DNA of 64,000 nt, taken from JACQGZ01 sp036004665 (GTDB lineage: Bacteria; Sysuimicrobiota; Sysuimicrobiia; Sysuimicrobiales; Humicultoraceae). This document shows, in pieces, positions 34,058 through 42,483 of this stretch; position 1 is the stretch's first letter, and each line of letters starts with the position of its first letter. The stretch lies in the NCBI GenBank assembly GCA_036004665.1, contig DASYRG010000048.1:1-64000 (forward strand), in the 5' to 3' direction. The notes beneath the pieces are model-generated. The model was not told the origin of the DNA and made no database searches. It saw only the letters and a program-made list of their open reading frames with translations. The translations under genes and the position numbers were made by a program.

Positions 34058-35104
34058 ATGCGCATCGCCCAGATCGCGCCCCTCTATGAGAGCGTTCCGC
34101 CGAGCCTGTACGGCGGCACGGAACGGGTGGTCAGCAACCTCACCGAAGAACTCGTCCGGCGCGGTCACGAGGTCACCCTCTTTGCCAGCGGCGACAGCCT
34201 CACCGCGGCCACCCTCATCCCGTGCTGCGACCGGGCCCTCCGCCTGGACGGCCGCGTGCGCGACGCCTACGCCTACACCACGATCGAGCTGGGAATGGTC
34301 TACGAGCGGGCGGAGGCGTTTGACATCATCCACAATCACATCGACTACTTTGCCTTCCCGTTTGCCGCACTCTCCCCCACGCCCACCCTCACCACCCTGC
34401 ACGGGCGGCTCGACCTCCCCGAGGTGGCGCGGGTGCACGGCTACTTCCCGGAGGCGCCGCTGGTCAGCATCAGCGACGCGCAGCGTGCTCCCCTGCCGCA
34501 GGCGAACTGGCAGGCGACGATCTACAACGGCATCTCTCCCGAAGCGTTCACCCTGCAGCACCGAGCGGGCGACTACCTGGCCTTCCTGGGCCGGATCTCC
34601 TTTGAAAAGCGTCCCGACCGCGCTATCGAGATCGCCCTGGGTACAGGTCTCCCGCTGCGCATCGCGGCAAAGGTGGACGACGCCGACCGGGAGTACTTCA
34701 CTCACGCGATCAAGCCGATGCTCTCCCACTCGCTCGTCGAGTTCCTGGGAGAGATCGACGAGACGGCGAAGAACGCGTTCCTCGGCGGCGCTTATGCCTA
34801 TCTCTTTCCGATCGACTGGCCCGAGCCCTTCGGGATCACCATGATCGAGGCCATGGCCACCGGCACCCCTGTCATCGCCATGAACTGCGGCTCCGTGCCG
34901 GAAGTGGTCGCGCACGGCCGCACGGGGTTCGTCTGCCAGACGCTGGCCGAGATGGTGGCGGCGGTGGCGCGGGTGCCGGAGATCTCGCGGGAGGCCTGCC
35001 GGCGCCATGTGGAAGAGCGCTTCACCGCCGCCGGCATGGCCGACGCCTACGAAGCCGCCTACCGGCGCCTCCTCGGGCGCCGGCCGGAGCGCCTCACCGC
35101 CTGA
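34058..35104 (+). CDS. Glycosyltransferase family 4 protein
   Basis: A 348-residue GT-B retaining glycosyltransferase. The N domain holds GGTERVVSNLTEELVRRGHE and IIHNHIDYFAFPFA. The C domain has YLAFLGRISFEKRPDRAIEI and the nucleotide-sugar motif WPEPFGITMIEAMATGTPVI followed by GSVPEVV. The acceptor is unknown; capsule, glycolipid or storage sugar are all possible. GGAGAGG precedes the ATG at 34058. The next gene, a debranching-type glucosidase, starts 5 bp after its stop, so the two act together in sugar polymer metabolism. Confidence 0.92.
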   Translation: MRIAQIAPLYESVPPSLYGGTERVVSNLTEELVRRGHEVTLFASGDSLTAATLIPCCDRALRLDGRVRDAYAYTTIELGMVYERAEAFDIIHNHIDYFAFPFAALSPTPTLTTLHGRLDLPEVARVHGYFPEAPLVSISDAQRAPLPQANWQATIYNGISPEAFTLQHRAGDYLAFLGRISFEKRPDRAIEIALGTGLPLRIAAKVDDADREYFTHAIKPMLSHSLVEFLGEIDETAKNAFLGGAYAYLFPIDWPEPFGITMIEAMATGTPVIAMNCGSVPEVVAHGRTGFVCQTLAEMVAAVARVPEISREACRRHVEERFTAAGMADAYEAAYRRLLGRRPERLTA

Positions 35105-35108
35105 GCCC

Positions 35109-37280
35109 GTGCCGGTCCGCGTTCAGCTGGAGGCTCCGCGTCTCGCCCTGGCGGAGGGATCCCATCTGCTGGTCAGTTCCCCCGCCGGCGACATCGATCC
35201 GGAGGAGGAGCACGGGTTCTTCGTCCAAGACACCCGCCTGCTCTCCCGCTACCGCCTTCGGCTGGGGCGGCGGCGCTGGCTGCCGGTGAGCACGGCGGCC
35301 ACCACCCACTACTCCGCTCAGCTCTTCTACGTCAACCCGGGTGTAGAGACTCCGCAGGGACCGATCCGCCGGCACACGCTCAGCCTGACGGTGGCACGCA
35401 CCCTCCGCGGCGGCGTGCACGAAGACCTGGACATCACCAACTACGGCAGTCGTCCGGCTGTCTTCCCCCTCATCGTCACGTTCGAATGCGACTTCGCCGA
35501 CCACTTCGAGGTGCGCGGCCGCCAGCTCCCCCGACGCCGCCAGGTCCATACCGCGGTGGAGAACGGCGCCGGCGGGGACGGATCTCCCTCCGAGGTGCGC
35601 TGGTCGTATCAGCGGGAGGATTTCCGCCGCGGCCTGATCGTGCGCGTGGCCAAGGCGGGGAGCCCGCCGCGCTTCGACGCGGCCAACCGGCTCACGTTCG
35701 AGATCACCCTCCCCCCGCGCGAGGGGTGGCACACCTGCCTCCACTTCATTCCTGTCATCGGCACCGAAGAGATCGCAGCGCCCGAGGCTTGCCACCACCG
35801 GCTTCTCGACGAGCTGGAGACGCGGCGGCAGCGCTGGTACGGGGCGGTGGCGGGCTGTCAGACCACGCACGACGAGGTGCGGCTGGCCTACCGGCAGGCC
35901 GTGGAAGACCTGGCGGTGCTGCGCCTGACCGCGGCCGACTCGGACGTGGAGCATGTGGTCGTGGCGGCCGGGATCCCCTGGTTCGCCACCCTCTTCGGAC
36001 GGGACAGTCTGATCATCACGCTGCAGACGCTGCCATTTACGCGGCAGTTTGCGCCCGCCGTGCTGCGCGAGCTGGGGGCGCTCCAGGCCACCACGGTGGA
36101 CGACTGGCGTGACGCTCAGCCCGGCAAGATCCTGCACGAAGTGCGCCACGGCGAGCTGGCGCACTTTCACGAGATCCCGCACACTCCCTACTACGGCACC
36201 GCCGACGCCACCCTGCTCTATCCGATCACGCTGCATGAAGCCTACCGGTGGCTGGGGGATCGCGCGCTGGTGGAGGAACTCCTGCCGGTGGCCGAGCGCG
36301 CGCTGTCCTGGATGGACCGCTACGGGGACCTCGACGGGGACGGCCTTCAGGAGTACCGGCGCCGCTCGTCCCGCGGCATTCGCCACCAGGGCTGGAAGGA
36401 TTCCGGCGACGCGGTGGTGCACGCCGACGGCAGCAACGTGGACGCGCCCGTGGCCCTGGTGGAGCTGCAGGGCTACGCGTTCGATGCCAGGCGGCGGATG
36501 GCCGACCTCTATGACGCGCTGGATCGGACCGCGGACGCGGCGCGGCTGCGCGCGGACGCGGAAACATTACGCCAGCGCGTCCTCAGCCGGTTCTGGTGGC
36601 CGGAAGAAGGGACGTTTTGCTTCGCCCTCGACGGGAGCAAGCATCAGGTGCGCAGCGTGGTCAGCAACGCCGGCCATCTGCTGTGGTCCGGGCTGGTGCC
36701 CGCCGACCTGGCGCCGCAGGTGGCGGGCCGGCTGCTGGCGCCCGACATGTTCAGCGGCTGGGGCATCCGCACCCTGAGCGCCCGTCACCCTTCCTTTAAT
36801 CCCTTCTCCTACCAGCTGGGATCGATCTGGCCACACGACAACAGCCTGATCGCCTTGGGCTTCTCCCGCTACGGCTTGATGGAGGAGACGCAACGCGTGG
36901 CGCAGGCGATCTTTGCGGCCTCGGCCTGTTTCCAGTCCTCGCAATTGCCGGAACTCTTCGCCGGTCATCAACGGGAGCAGCGCTCGTTTCCGGCGCAGTA
37001 CCCGCAGGCCAACATCCCGCAGGGATGGGCGGCGGGGGCGGTCTTTCTGCTCCTGCGCGCCCTCCTCGGGCTGCGCGCCGACGCCCCGCGGCGCCGCCTG
37101 CTGCTGGATCCGCACCTCCCTCCCTGGCTCCCGCGCCTGACCCTGACGCGCCTGGCGGTGGGGGATGCCCTCCTGGATCTAGATGTCTTCCGAGAGGGGG
37201 AGCGGACCCGCTATGACGTGATCCTGCGCAGCGGCGCCCTCGAGGTCGTGGCCGCCCCCTGGTCTGCCGCGGAGGCCTGA
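35109..37280 (+). CDS. Amylo-alpha-1,6-glucosidase-type glycogen debranching enzyme
   Basis: A 723-residue protein with an N-terminal beta-sandwich (GDE N-bis type: GFFVQDTRLLSRYRLRLGRR) and a GH133-like (alpha/alpha) barrel: AAGIPWFATLFGRDSLIITL, HEIPHTPYYGTADATLLYPI, GIRHQGWKDSGDAVVHADGS, SNAGHLLWSGLV and NPFSYQLGSIWPHDNSLIAL. Asp residues in GWKDSGDA and WPHDNS are in the positions used by this class. Family members remove alpha-1,6 branches or act on related glucans. The GTG at 35109 follows the glycosyltransferase stop; a longer in-frame stretch lies within that gene. It meets livF tail to tail with a 5-bp gap. Confidence 0.9.
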   Translation: MPVRVQLEAPRLALAEGSHLLVSSPAGDIDPEEEHGFFVQDTRLLSRYRLRLGRRRWLPVSTAATTHYSAQLFYVNPGVETPQGPIRRHTLSLTVARTLRGGVHEDLDITNYGSRPAVFPLIVTFECDFADHFEVRGRQLPRRRQVHTAVENGAGGDGSPSEVRWSYQREDFRRGLIVRVAKAGSPPRFDAANRLTFEITLPPREGWHTCLHFIPVIGTEEIAAPEACHHRLLDELETRRQRWYGAVAGCQTTHDEVRLAYRQAVEDLAVLRLTAADSDVEHVVVAAGIPWFATLFGRDSLIITLQTLPFTRQFAPAVLRELGALQATTVDDWRDAQPGKILHEVRHGELAHFHEIPHTPYYGTADATLLYPITLHEAYRWLGDRALVEELLPVAERALSWMDRYGDLDGDGLQEYRRRSSRGIRHQGWKDSGDAVVHADGSNVDAPVALVELQGYAFDARRRMADLYDALDRTADAARLRADAETLRQRVLSRFWWPEEGTFCFALDGSKHQVRSVVSNAGHLLWSGLVPADLAPQVAGRLLAPDMFSGWGIRTLSARHPSFNPFSYQLGSIWPHDNSLIALGFSRYGLMEETQRVAQAIFAASACFQSSQLPELFAGHQREQRSFPAQYPQANIPQGWAAGAVFLLLRALLGLRADAPRRRLLLDPHLPPWLPRLTLTRLAVGDALLDLDVFREGERTRYDVILRSGALEVVAAPWSAAEA

Positions 37281-37285
37281 ACCGA

Positions 37286-38068
37286 CTAGGCCAGCCAGCG
37301 CTTGCGTCGCTTGTAAGACTTCACTTCGGTGAAGCGCCGCCGCCCGCTCTTGCTCATCCCCAGGTAGAACTCCTTGACGTCTGCATCCTCGCGCAACCGT
37401 TCGGCGGGCCCGTCGAGGACGATCTTGCCGTTCTCCATGACGTAGCCGTACTCGGCGAGCTGGAGGGCCATCTTGGCGTTCTGCTCCACCAGGAAGATCG
37501 TCATCTTCTGATCGGCGTTGAGCCGCTGCACCAGTTCAAAGATTTCGTGCGCCACCCGCGGCGCCAGGCCCAGGCTGGGTTCGTCCAGCAGGAGCAGACG
37601 CGGCCGGGCCATCGTCGCCGCCCCAATGGCCAGCATCTGCTGCTCGCCCCCAGAGAGGTATCCGGCGCGCACGCGACGCCGCTCACGCAGCCGGGGGAAG
37701 TAACCGTAGACCAGGTCGAGCCCCTCGCGGGCGTGCCCACTCAGCGTCGCGCCGACGAGCAGGTTCTCTTCGGCGGTCAACTCCTCAAAGAGCCTCCGGC
37801 CTTCCCGCACCATCACGATCCCCAGTCGGGCGACATCCTCAGGCAAACGGTTCTCGATGCGCCGTCCCTCGAACTCGATGGAACCGCGGGTGACCTCGCC
37901 GCGCTCGAGGCGGACCAGCCCGGAGATGGCCTTGAGGGTCGTGGTCTTGCCGGCGCCGTTGGCCCCGATGAGGGCCGTGATCCGCCCTCCAGGCACAGAG
38001 AGGGAAACCCCCTTGAGGACGAGGATGGTCCCCCAGTAGACGACCTCGATGTTGTTGAGAGAGAGCAC
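37286..38068 (-). CDS. livF: Branched-chain-type ABC transporter ATPase LivF
   Basis: A 260-residue ABC ATPase opening MLSLNNIEVVYWG, with Walker A GANGAGKTT, IVMVREGRRLFEELTAEENL, signature GYLSGGEQQMLAIG, Walker B LLLLDEPSLGLAPR and H-loop FLVEQNAKMALQLAEYGYVM. The C-terminus carries an extra basic tail (KSGRRRFTEVKSYKRRKRW) of about 25 residues beyond the usual LivF end. The GTG at 38068 lies 19 bp after livK. It completes the LivGHMFK transporter with the genes at 29-34 kb. Confidence 0.94.
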   Translation of the reverse strand: MLSLNNIEVVYWGTILVLKGVSLSVPGGRITALIGANGAGKTTTLKAISGLVRLERGEVTRGSIEFEGRRIENRLPEDVARLGIVMVREGRRLFEELTAEENLLVGATLSGHAREGLDLVYGYFPRLRERRRVRAGYLSGGEQQMLAIGAATMARPRLLLLDEPSLGLAPRVAHEIFELVQRLNADQKMTIFLVEQNAKMALQLAEYGYVMENGKIVLDGPAERLREDADVKEFYLGMSKSGRRRFTEVKSYKRRKRWLA

Positions 38069-38087
38069 GCGGACGGGCCGCGTCCGG

Positions 38088-39362
38088 CTAGAAGCCCAGC
38101 CAGTCCCGCCGCCGCTCTACCGTGACCTCGGGGTTAGCGACCACGATCCGTCCGTTGCGCACGACCATGATCCGCGTGGTCGTGCTGGGCCGGTGGTCGG
38201 TGCGGGTCACGGTGATCGCCGGGGCCAGTCCGTCCGGATCCCAGTCCTTGAGTAGTTCTAGCGCCGACCGCACCGCCGGGCCGTCGAACCCGCCGAGCCG
38301 CGAGTAGGTGGCCCAGTTGTCCACGATCGTCTCCAGCGCCTTGCGGAGCATGTAGACGTTCAGCCAGCCGCGGATGTAGGAGGCGATGTATGGAGTTTGC
38401 GTCGTACCCCACTGGAACTGCGGCACCTCCTTGCCCTGGAAGCGGCGGTAGGCCTCGTAGATGGTACGCATCCCGGGGACGGGCTCGCCGAAATAGGCAT
38501 GGGGCGTGCTGCCGAACGTGCCTTCCGCAGCGGCGCCGATCAGTTTGATCATGTTCTCGTCGAAGCCCCAGACATTGACGAAGAAGCGCGTGCGCAACCC
38601 CGCCTGCCTGGCATCGCGCACGATCACCGAGGCGGAGTTCGTGGTGCCGCCGATCCAGGCAAAGTCGGCGCCGAAGGTACGGATGGCCGCGACCTGCGAG
38701 CGGGCCTCCAGCGCGGTCAGCGCCACGATCTGATCCGGTCCCACCTCAAAGCCCAGCTCTCGCGCGTACGCCTTGCCCGCGGGAATGGGCGCCAGTCCAT
38801 AGGGATGGTCGGGATAGGCGAAGACGAACTTGGGTTGCGCGATGTTCTCGCGGCGGGCCAGCTCGCGCGCGTACTTCAGCACCGCCCGGATCTGGTCCGA
38901 ATAGGAAGAGACCGGGTAGAAGTTGTAGGGCGTCTTGGCCGGATCGTTGAGGTGCGAGGAGTAGGAGGCCGAGATGTAGGGGATCTGGTCGGCGGCGATC
39001 TGCTCCTTCATCGCCTCGGTGTCGTTGGTGCCCCAGCCCACGATGGCCTGAACTTTGTCCACGTCGCGGTACTTCCGGTAGAGGTTCAGCGCTTCAGGGA
39101 TGCGATAGCCGTAGTCGGCGGACACCAGGTCGATCTTCACCCGACCCCGGATGCCGCCAAGAACCTCGTTGATGTAGCGGACGTGGTCGAGGACGCCCTT
39201 GCTGTAGTCCACCCCCACGTCGGAGGTCGGTCCGGTCAGGTCGAAGAGAGCGCCAACCTTGAGGGTGGCAGGGATCGGCGGCGGCGCGCCGGTTGCGGGC
39301 AGTATCGAGACGGCCAGCACCAAGGCTAGCAGGCACAACACGGCTCCGAGTCGCCTGGACAT
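38088..39362 (-). CDS. livK: Branched-chain-type ABC transporter binding protein LivK
   Basis: A 424-residue secreted binding protein with signal peptide (LGAVLCLLALVLAVSILPAT, cleavage near GAPPP). Family blocks: LKVGALFDLTGPTSDVGVDY, YRDVDKVQAIVGWGTNDTEA, IPYISASYSSHLNDP, KFVFAYPDHPYGLAPIPAGK and ADFAWIGGTTNSASVIVRDA. It is longer than amino-acid-binding LivK, as in homologues associated with aromatic or organic acid uptake. GGAGGAGAGCG precedes the ATG. No lipobox is seen. Ligand unknown; the two acid-CoA ligase homologues in the cluster suggest a carboxylic acid. Confidence 0.92.
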   Translation of the reverse strand: MSRRLGAVLCLLALVLAVSILPATGAPPPIPATLKVGALFDLTGPTSDVGVDYSKGVLDHVRYINEVLGGIRGRVKIDLVSADYGYRIPEALNLYRKYRDVDKVQAIVGWGTNDTEAMKEQIAADQIPYISASYSSHLNDPAKTPYNFYPVSSYSDQIRAVLKYARELARRENIAQPKFVFAYPDHPYGLAPIPAGKAYARELGFEVGPDQIVALTALEARSQVAAIRTFGADFAWIGGTTNSASVIVRDARQAGLRTRFFVNVWGFDENMIKLIGAAAEGTFGSTPHAYFGEPVPGMRTIYEAYRRFQGKEVPQFQWGTTQTPYIASYIRGWLNVYMLRKALETIVDNWATYSRLGGFDGPAVRSALELLKDWDPDGLAPAITVTRTDHRPSTTTRIMVVRNGRIVVANPEVTVERRRDWLGF

Positions 39363-39413
39363 CGCTCTCCTCCTCGATTCCGCGGAAGTCTTCAGTATGC
39401 GGTTCGACAGGGG

Positions 39414-41072
39414 TTAGCGGCCGACCTTCCGCACGGTCACCGAGCGCACGGTCAGGTCCTCTTTCCGCTGCGCGCCGGCATTGATCGCGAAGTCCCAGCC
39501 CCAGGTGTTGGCGAAACTGGCGTCGTCGAGACGGACCGTGTAGCTGACCCACCCTTCCTTGACCTCGACCCACTGCCAGGAACTGAACCGGTAGCCGCTG
39601 CGGGCGTCATAGAAGATGTTGAACCCGAGGCTCTGCGCGGCCCGGGCGCCGGCCACCTCGACGGTGACCTCCACGGTGGCCCGCCCGTCATTAAAGAAGA
39701 TGAAGGTGTCGTCCACGTCAAAGTAGATGAAGGCGGCCTCCCCCTGCGCCGGGACCCGCACCACCTCCTCGCCGCCCATCTGCACGACCTGCACTGCCCC
39801 GTTCTTTCGGGTCCGAAGGATGTTATAGAGGCCCCGCTCGACGCTGCTCCCGGACAGGCGCGTGGTCACCTCTGTGGCCGCTGCGAAGTCGCGCTCGGGA
39901 GGGCGTACCGGCAGCAGCGCTCCGCGTTGCGCCAGCGTGGCGCGCGCTTCCTCCACCACCGCGGGGGCCAGGCCGGTCACCAGCATCGGCGCGGGCCCCA
40001 GCGGCAGGATCGCCTTGCCCTCCTGGATCGCCGGCGCCGGACCCGCGCCCAGCAGCTGGATCTTCGCGTCCGGCAGCACGGCCAGCTCGAGCGGCGGCCC
40101 CGGACCTCCCTCGGCCCAGGCCACGAGGACGGCGCGCTCTGCGGGACCGAAGAGCAGGGCGTAGAGACCGGGCCCACGATGCAGATAGCCACCGAAGGGC
40201 AGCGTCGCCAGTGTGTCGAGAGCAGCACGCGTTGGCGCGTCGATCCGCCGCAGGTCCAGCGAGGTGAACAGACGCTCGATGCCGGCCGCCCGCGCGACTG
40301 CGGCCGCGCGCACTGCGGCCGGGCCGTCGGCGAGGTCGGGGCGCTCGGGGTGCCACTCCACCCAGAGGGGACGGTTCGTCCGGGCGAGCACACGCCCGCG
40401 GAGGACGGCGAGCGGGCGCAGCCATTCTTCCGGCGCCAGTCCGGTCGGCATCACCGAGACAATGGAGATGGCGCCGGGCTCCTGGGCCAGCGCCCGCTGC
40501 ACATGGGAGAGGTCGATCCCCGGCGGCGACGTCATGATGATCCGGCTTTCCCGATCCGCCGCCAGGGAGGCCCGCCGGGTCGCCGCCACCAGCCGGAGGT
40601 ACTCCGAGGCGGTCCCGCGGAAGTGTGGGAGGGCTGGCGTGGTCCACACCTGCCACTCTTTCACCGTCTCCCGGTAGCGGCGCACCGCCGCGGTGACGAA
40701 GCGCTCCCACTCCGCGATCTGCTTGGGGGGCGTGCGCGTGGCCACGGAGGGCTGCCGCAGATCTTCTCCGGTGGCCAGCGACGCCCAGGGGGGCACGTAG
40801 GCCAGCACCAGCACCGGCTGGAGCCCCTCCTTCCGCGCGGCCGCCACTGCGGCGTCCAGCCCCGTCCAGACAACGGTGCCCCGCGTCCCTTCGAGGGCGG
40901 CCCAGTCGGCGAGGATCTTCACGGCGCGCACGCCGGCTGCGCGCAGCGGCCCAAAGGTCGCGGGTGCAGCATCGACCGCGCCGAACCCGAAGCTGGACTG
41001 CGCCGGGAGGGTGGGCGGCAGTGTGAGGAGCAGAGCAGCCGCGATGAGAAGGACCGCCGCCGGGCGGAGCAT
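39414..41072 (-). CDS. Secreted protein with glycoside-hydrolase-like TIM-barrel fold
   Basis: A 552-residue exported protein not assigned to a named family. The ATG at 41072 opens a clear signal peptide (LRPAAVLLIAAALLLTLPPT). Residues of about 30-330 read like a (beta/alpha)8 barrel: FGPLRAAGVRAVKILADWAA, GLDAAVAAARKEGLQPVLVL, ERFVTAAVRRYRETVKEWQV. The equivalent of the usual catalytic N-E pair is replaced by VWTTPALPHF, so hydrolysis is doubtful. The C-terminal 150 residues look like a beta-sandwich, possibly carbohydrate binding (FIYFDVDDTFIFFNDGRATV, YTVRLDDASFANTWGWDFAI). It is divergent from the polyamine operon with a 73-bp gap. Confidence 0.7.
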   Translation of the reverse strand: MLRPAAVLLIAAALLLTLPPTLPAQSSFGFGAVDAAPATFGPLRAAGVRAVKILADWAALEGTRGTVVWTGLDAAVAAARKEGLQPVLVLAYVPPWASLATGEDLRQPSVATRTPPKQIAEWERFVTAAVRRYRETVKEWQVWTTPALPHFRGTASEYLRLVAATRRASLAADRESRIIMTSPPGIDLSHVQRALAQEPGAISIVSVMPTGLAPEEWLRPLAVLRGRVLARTNRPLWVEWHPERPDLADGPAAVRAAAVARAAGIERLFTSLDLRRIDAPTRAALDTLATLPFGGYLHRGPGLYALLFGPAERAVLVAWAEGGPGPPLELAVLPDAKIQLLGAGPAPAIQEGKAILPLGPAPMLVTGLAPAVVEEARATLAQRGALLPVRPPERDFAAATEVTTRLSGSSVERGLYNILRTRKNGAVQVVQMGGEEVVRVPAQGEAAFIYFDVDDTFIFFNDGRATVEVTVEVAGARAAQSLGFNIFYDARSGYRFSSWQWVEVKEGWVSYTVRLDDASFANTWGWDFAINAGAQRKEDLTVRSVTVRKVGR

Positions 41073-41145
41073 ACCCGAATAGAGTTCGCCCTTGACGACC
41101 CAATCCCTCATGGGATGATGGGAGGCGTTGACGGGGAGGCCGCCG

Positions 41146-41631
41146 ATGTGGGAACTGCCGAAAGCCGCCAGCCTGGTCGCGGGCGCGGGGGAAGGACGCA
41201 GCGAACTCAACGCCTTCGACCGGGCTCTGATGGACGCCGGCATCGCCAACCTGAACTTCATCCGGGTGACCAGCATCTTCCCTCCAGGAGCGCGAATTAT
41301 CCCCCTGCCTCGGTTATTCCCAGGGATGCTCACTCCAGCCGTGTACGCGTCCATCATCAGCCACACCTCAGGAGAGCGGATCGCCGCCGCCCTGGGCATC
41401 GGCGTCTCCCGCGACAGTTACGGCGTCATCATGGAGCACTCGCACACCGGCAGCGCGGAGAACGCGGAAGCGGTCGTGCGCCGGATGGTCGAAGACGCCT
41501 TCGCCCAGCGGGACCTGCGCCTCGAGGAGATCCACGTCGCCGCGCGCGAGCATCTCGTCGAACGGGTGGGCTGCGTGGTGGCGGCCGCCTTGCTCTGGCC
41601 GGGCGCCGACGGCCCCGGGGCGGAGGCCTGA
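41146..41631 (+). CDS. pdaD: Pyruvoyl-dependent arginine decarboxylase PdaD
   Basis: A 161-residue proenzyme that cleaves itself to create a pyruvoyl cofactor and decarboxylates arginine to agmatine. Family blocks: SLVAGAGEGRSELNAFDRAL, NLNFIRVTSIFPPGARI and ISHTSGERIAAALGIGVSRD. The cleavage site, normally Ser-Ser, reads Thr-Ser here (RVTSIFPPG), leaving the second Ser to form pyruvoyl. GGGGAGG stands six bases before the ATG at 41146. Its stop overlaps the speE start (TGATG). It starts the arginine-agmatine-polyamine route with speE and speB. Confidence 0.93.
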   Translation: MWELPKAASLVAGAGEGRSELNAFDRALMDAGIANLNFIRVTSIFPPGARIIPLPRLFPGMLTPAVYASIISHTSGERIAAALGIGVSRDSYGVIMEHSHTGSAENAEAVVRRMVEDAFAQRDLRLEEIHVAAREHLVERVGCVVAAALLWPGADGPGAEA

Positions 41632-42476
41632 TGACCGCATGGCTCACCGATGTGGGCGGGCCGGGATTCGCCCACACCTACCGGATTGACGAGGACCTAT
41701 ACCGCGGACGTTCCCTCTATCAGGAGATCCGCGTCATCGCCAACGCCGATTTCGGACGCATGCTGGTCCTCGACGAGGCGGTGCAGACCACGGAGCGCGA
41801 CGAGTTCATCTACCACGAGATGCTGGCCCACGTCCCTCTCCTCGCCCATCACGCGCCGCGCCGCATCCTCATCATCGGCGGAGGAGACGGCGGCCTGCTG
41901 GAGGAGGCGCTGAAGCATCCACTCGAGGCGGCGGTGATGGTGGAGATCGACCGCGACGTCATCGACGTCACCCGCCGCTTCCTGCCCCAGATTCCCGGCG
42001 GAGCCTTCGACGACCCGCGGACACGGTTGCACATCGCCGACGGCATCCGCTACGTGGAAGAGAGCGCCGAGACCTTTGACGTCATTCTGGTGGACTCCAC
42101 CGATCCTAAGGGGCCAGCGGTGGGTCTCTTCGCGCAGCCCTTCTACGCTGCCGCGCGGCGGCGCCTCAGCGCCGGCGGGGTGATCGCCGTCCAGTCGGGT
42201 TCTCCCCTCTACCAGCAGGATCTGATCCGCATGGTGCGCGTGAATCTGAGTGCCGTCTTCCCGCAGGTCTTCACCTATCTCGCCACCGTCCCGACCTACC
42301 CAGGGGTGCTCTGGTCCTTCACGATCGGCGCCGCCACCTCTCCCGCCGCGGTCAGCGAAGACACGGTCGCGCGCCGCACGGCCGGGTTTGGACTGCAGTA
42401 CCTCACCCCGGTGATCTACCGCGCCGCCTTCGCCCTCCCGCCCTTCATCGCCCGCGACCTCAGCATTACCGGGTAG
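41631..42476 (+). CDS. speE: Spermidine synthase (aminopropyltransferase) SpeE
   Basis: A 281-residue Rossmann-fold aminopropyltransferase using decarboxylated SAM. Signature segments: SLYQEIRVIANADFGRMLVL, VLDEAVQTTERDEFIYHEML, ILIIGGGDGGLLEEALKH, MVEIDRDVIDVTRRFLPQ and VDSTDPKGPAVGLFAQPFY. The acceptor may be putrescine or, as in Thermus, agmatine, since the gene lies between those for arginine decarboxylase and agmatinase. No SAM decarboxylase gene is in the window. The start overlaps pdaD and has GGAGG ahead. Confidence 0.93.
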   Translation: MTAWLTDVGGPGFAHTYRIDEDLYRGRSLYQEIRVIANADFGRMLVLDEAVQTTERDEFIYHEMLAHVPLLAHHAPRRILIIGGGDGGLLEEALKHPLEAAVMVEIDRDVIDVTRRFLPQIPGGAFDDPRTRLHIADGIRYVEESAETFDVILVDSTDPKGPAVGLFAQPFYAAARRRLSAGGVIAVQSGSPLYQQDLIRMVRVNLSAVFPQVFTYLATVPTYPGVLWSFTIGAATSPAAVSEDTVARRTAGFGLQYLTPVIYRAAFALPPFIARDLSITG

Positions 42477-42483
42477 GGGCGCC

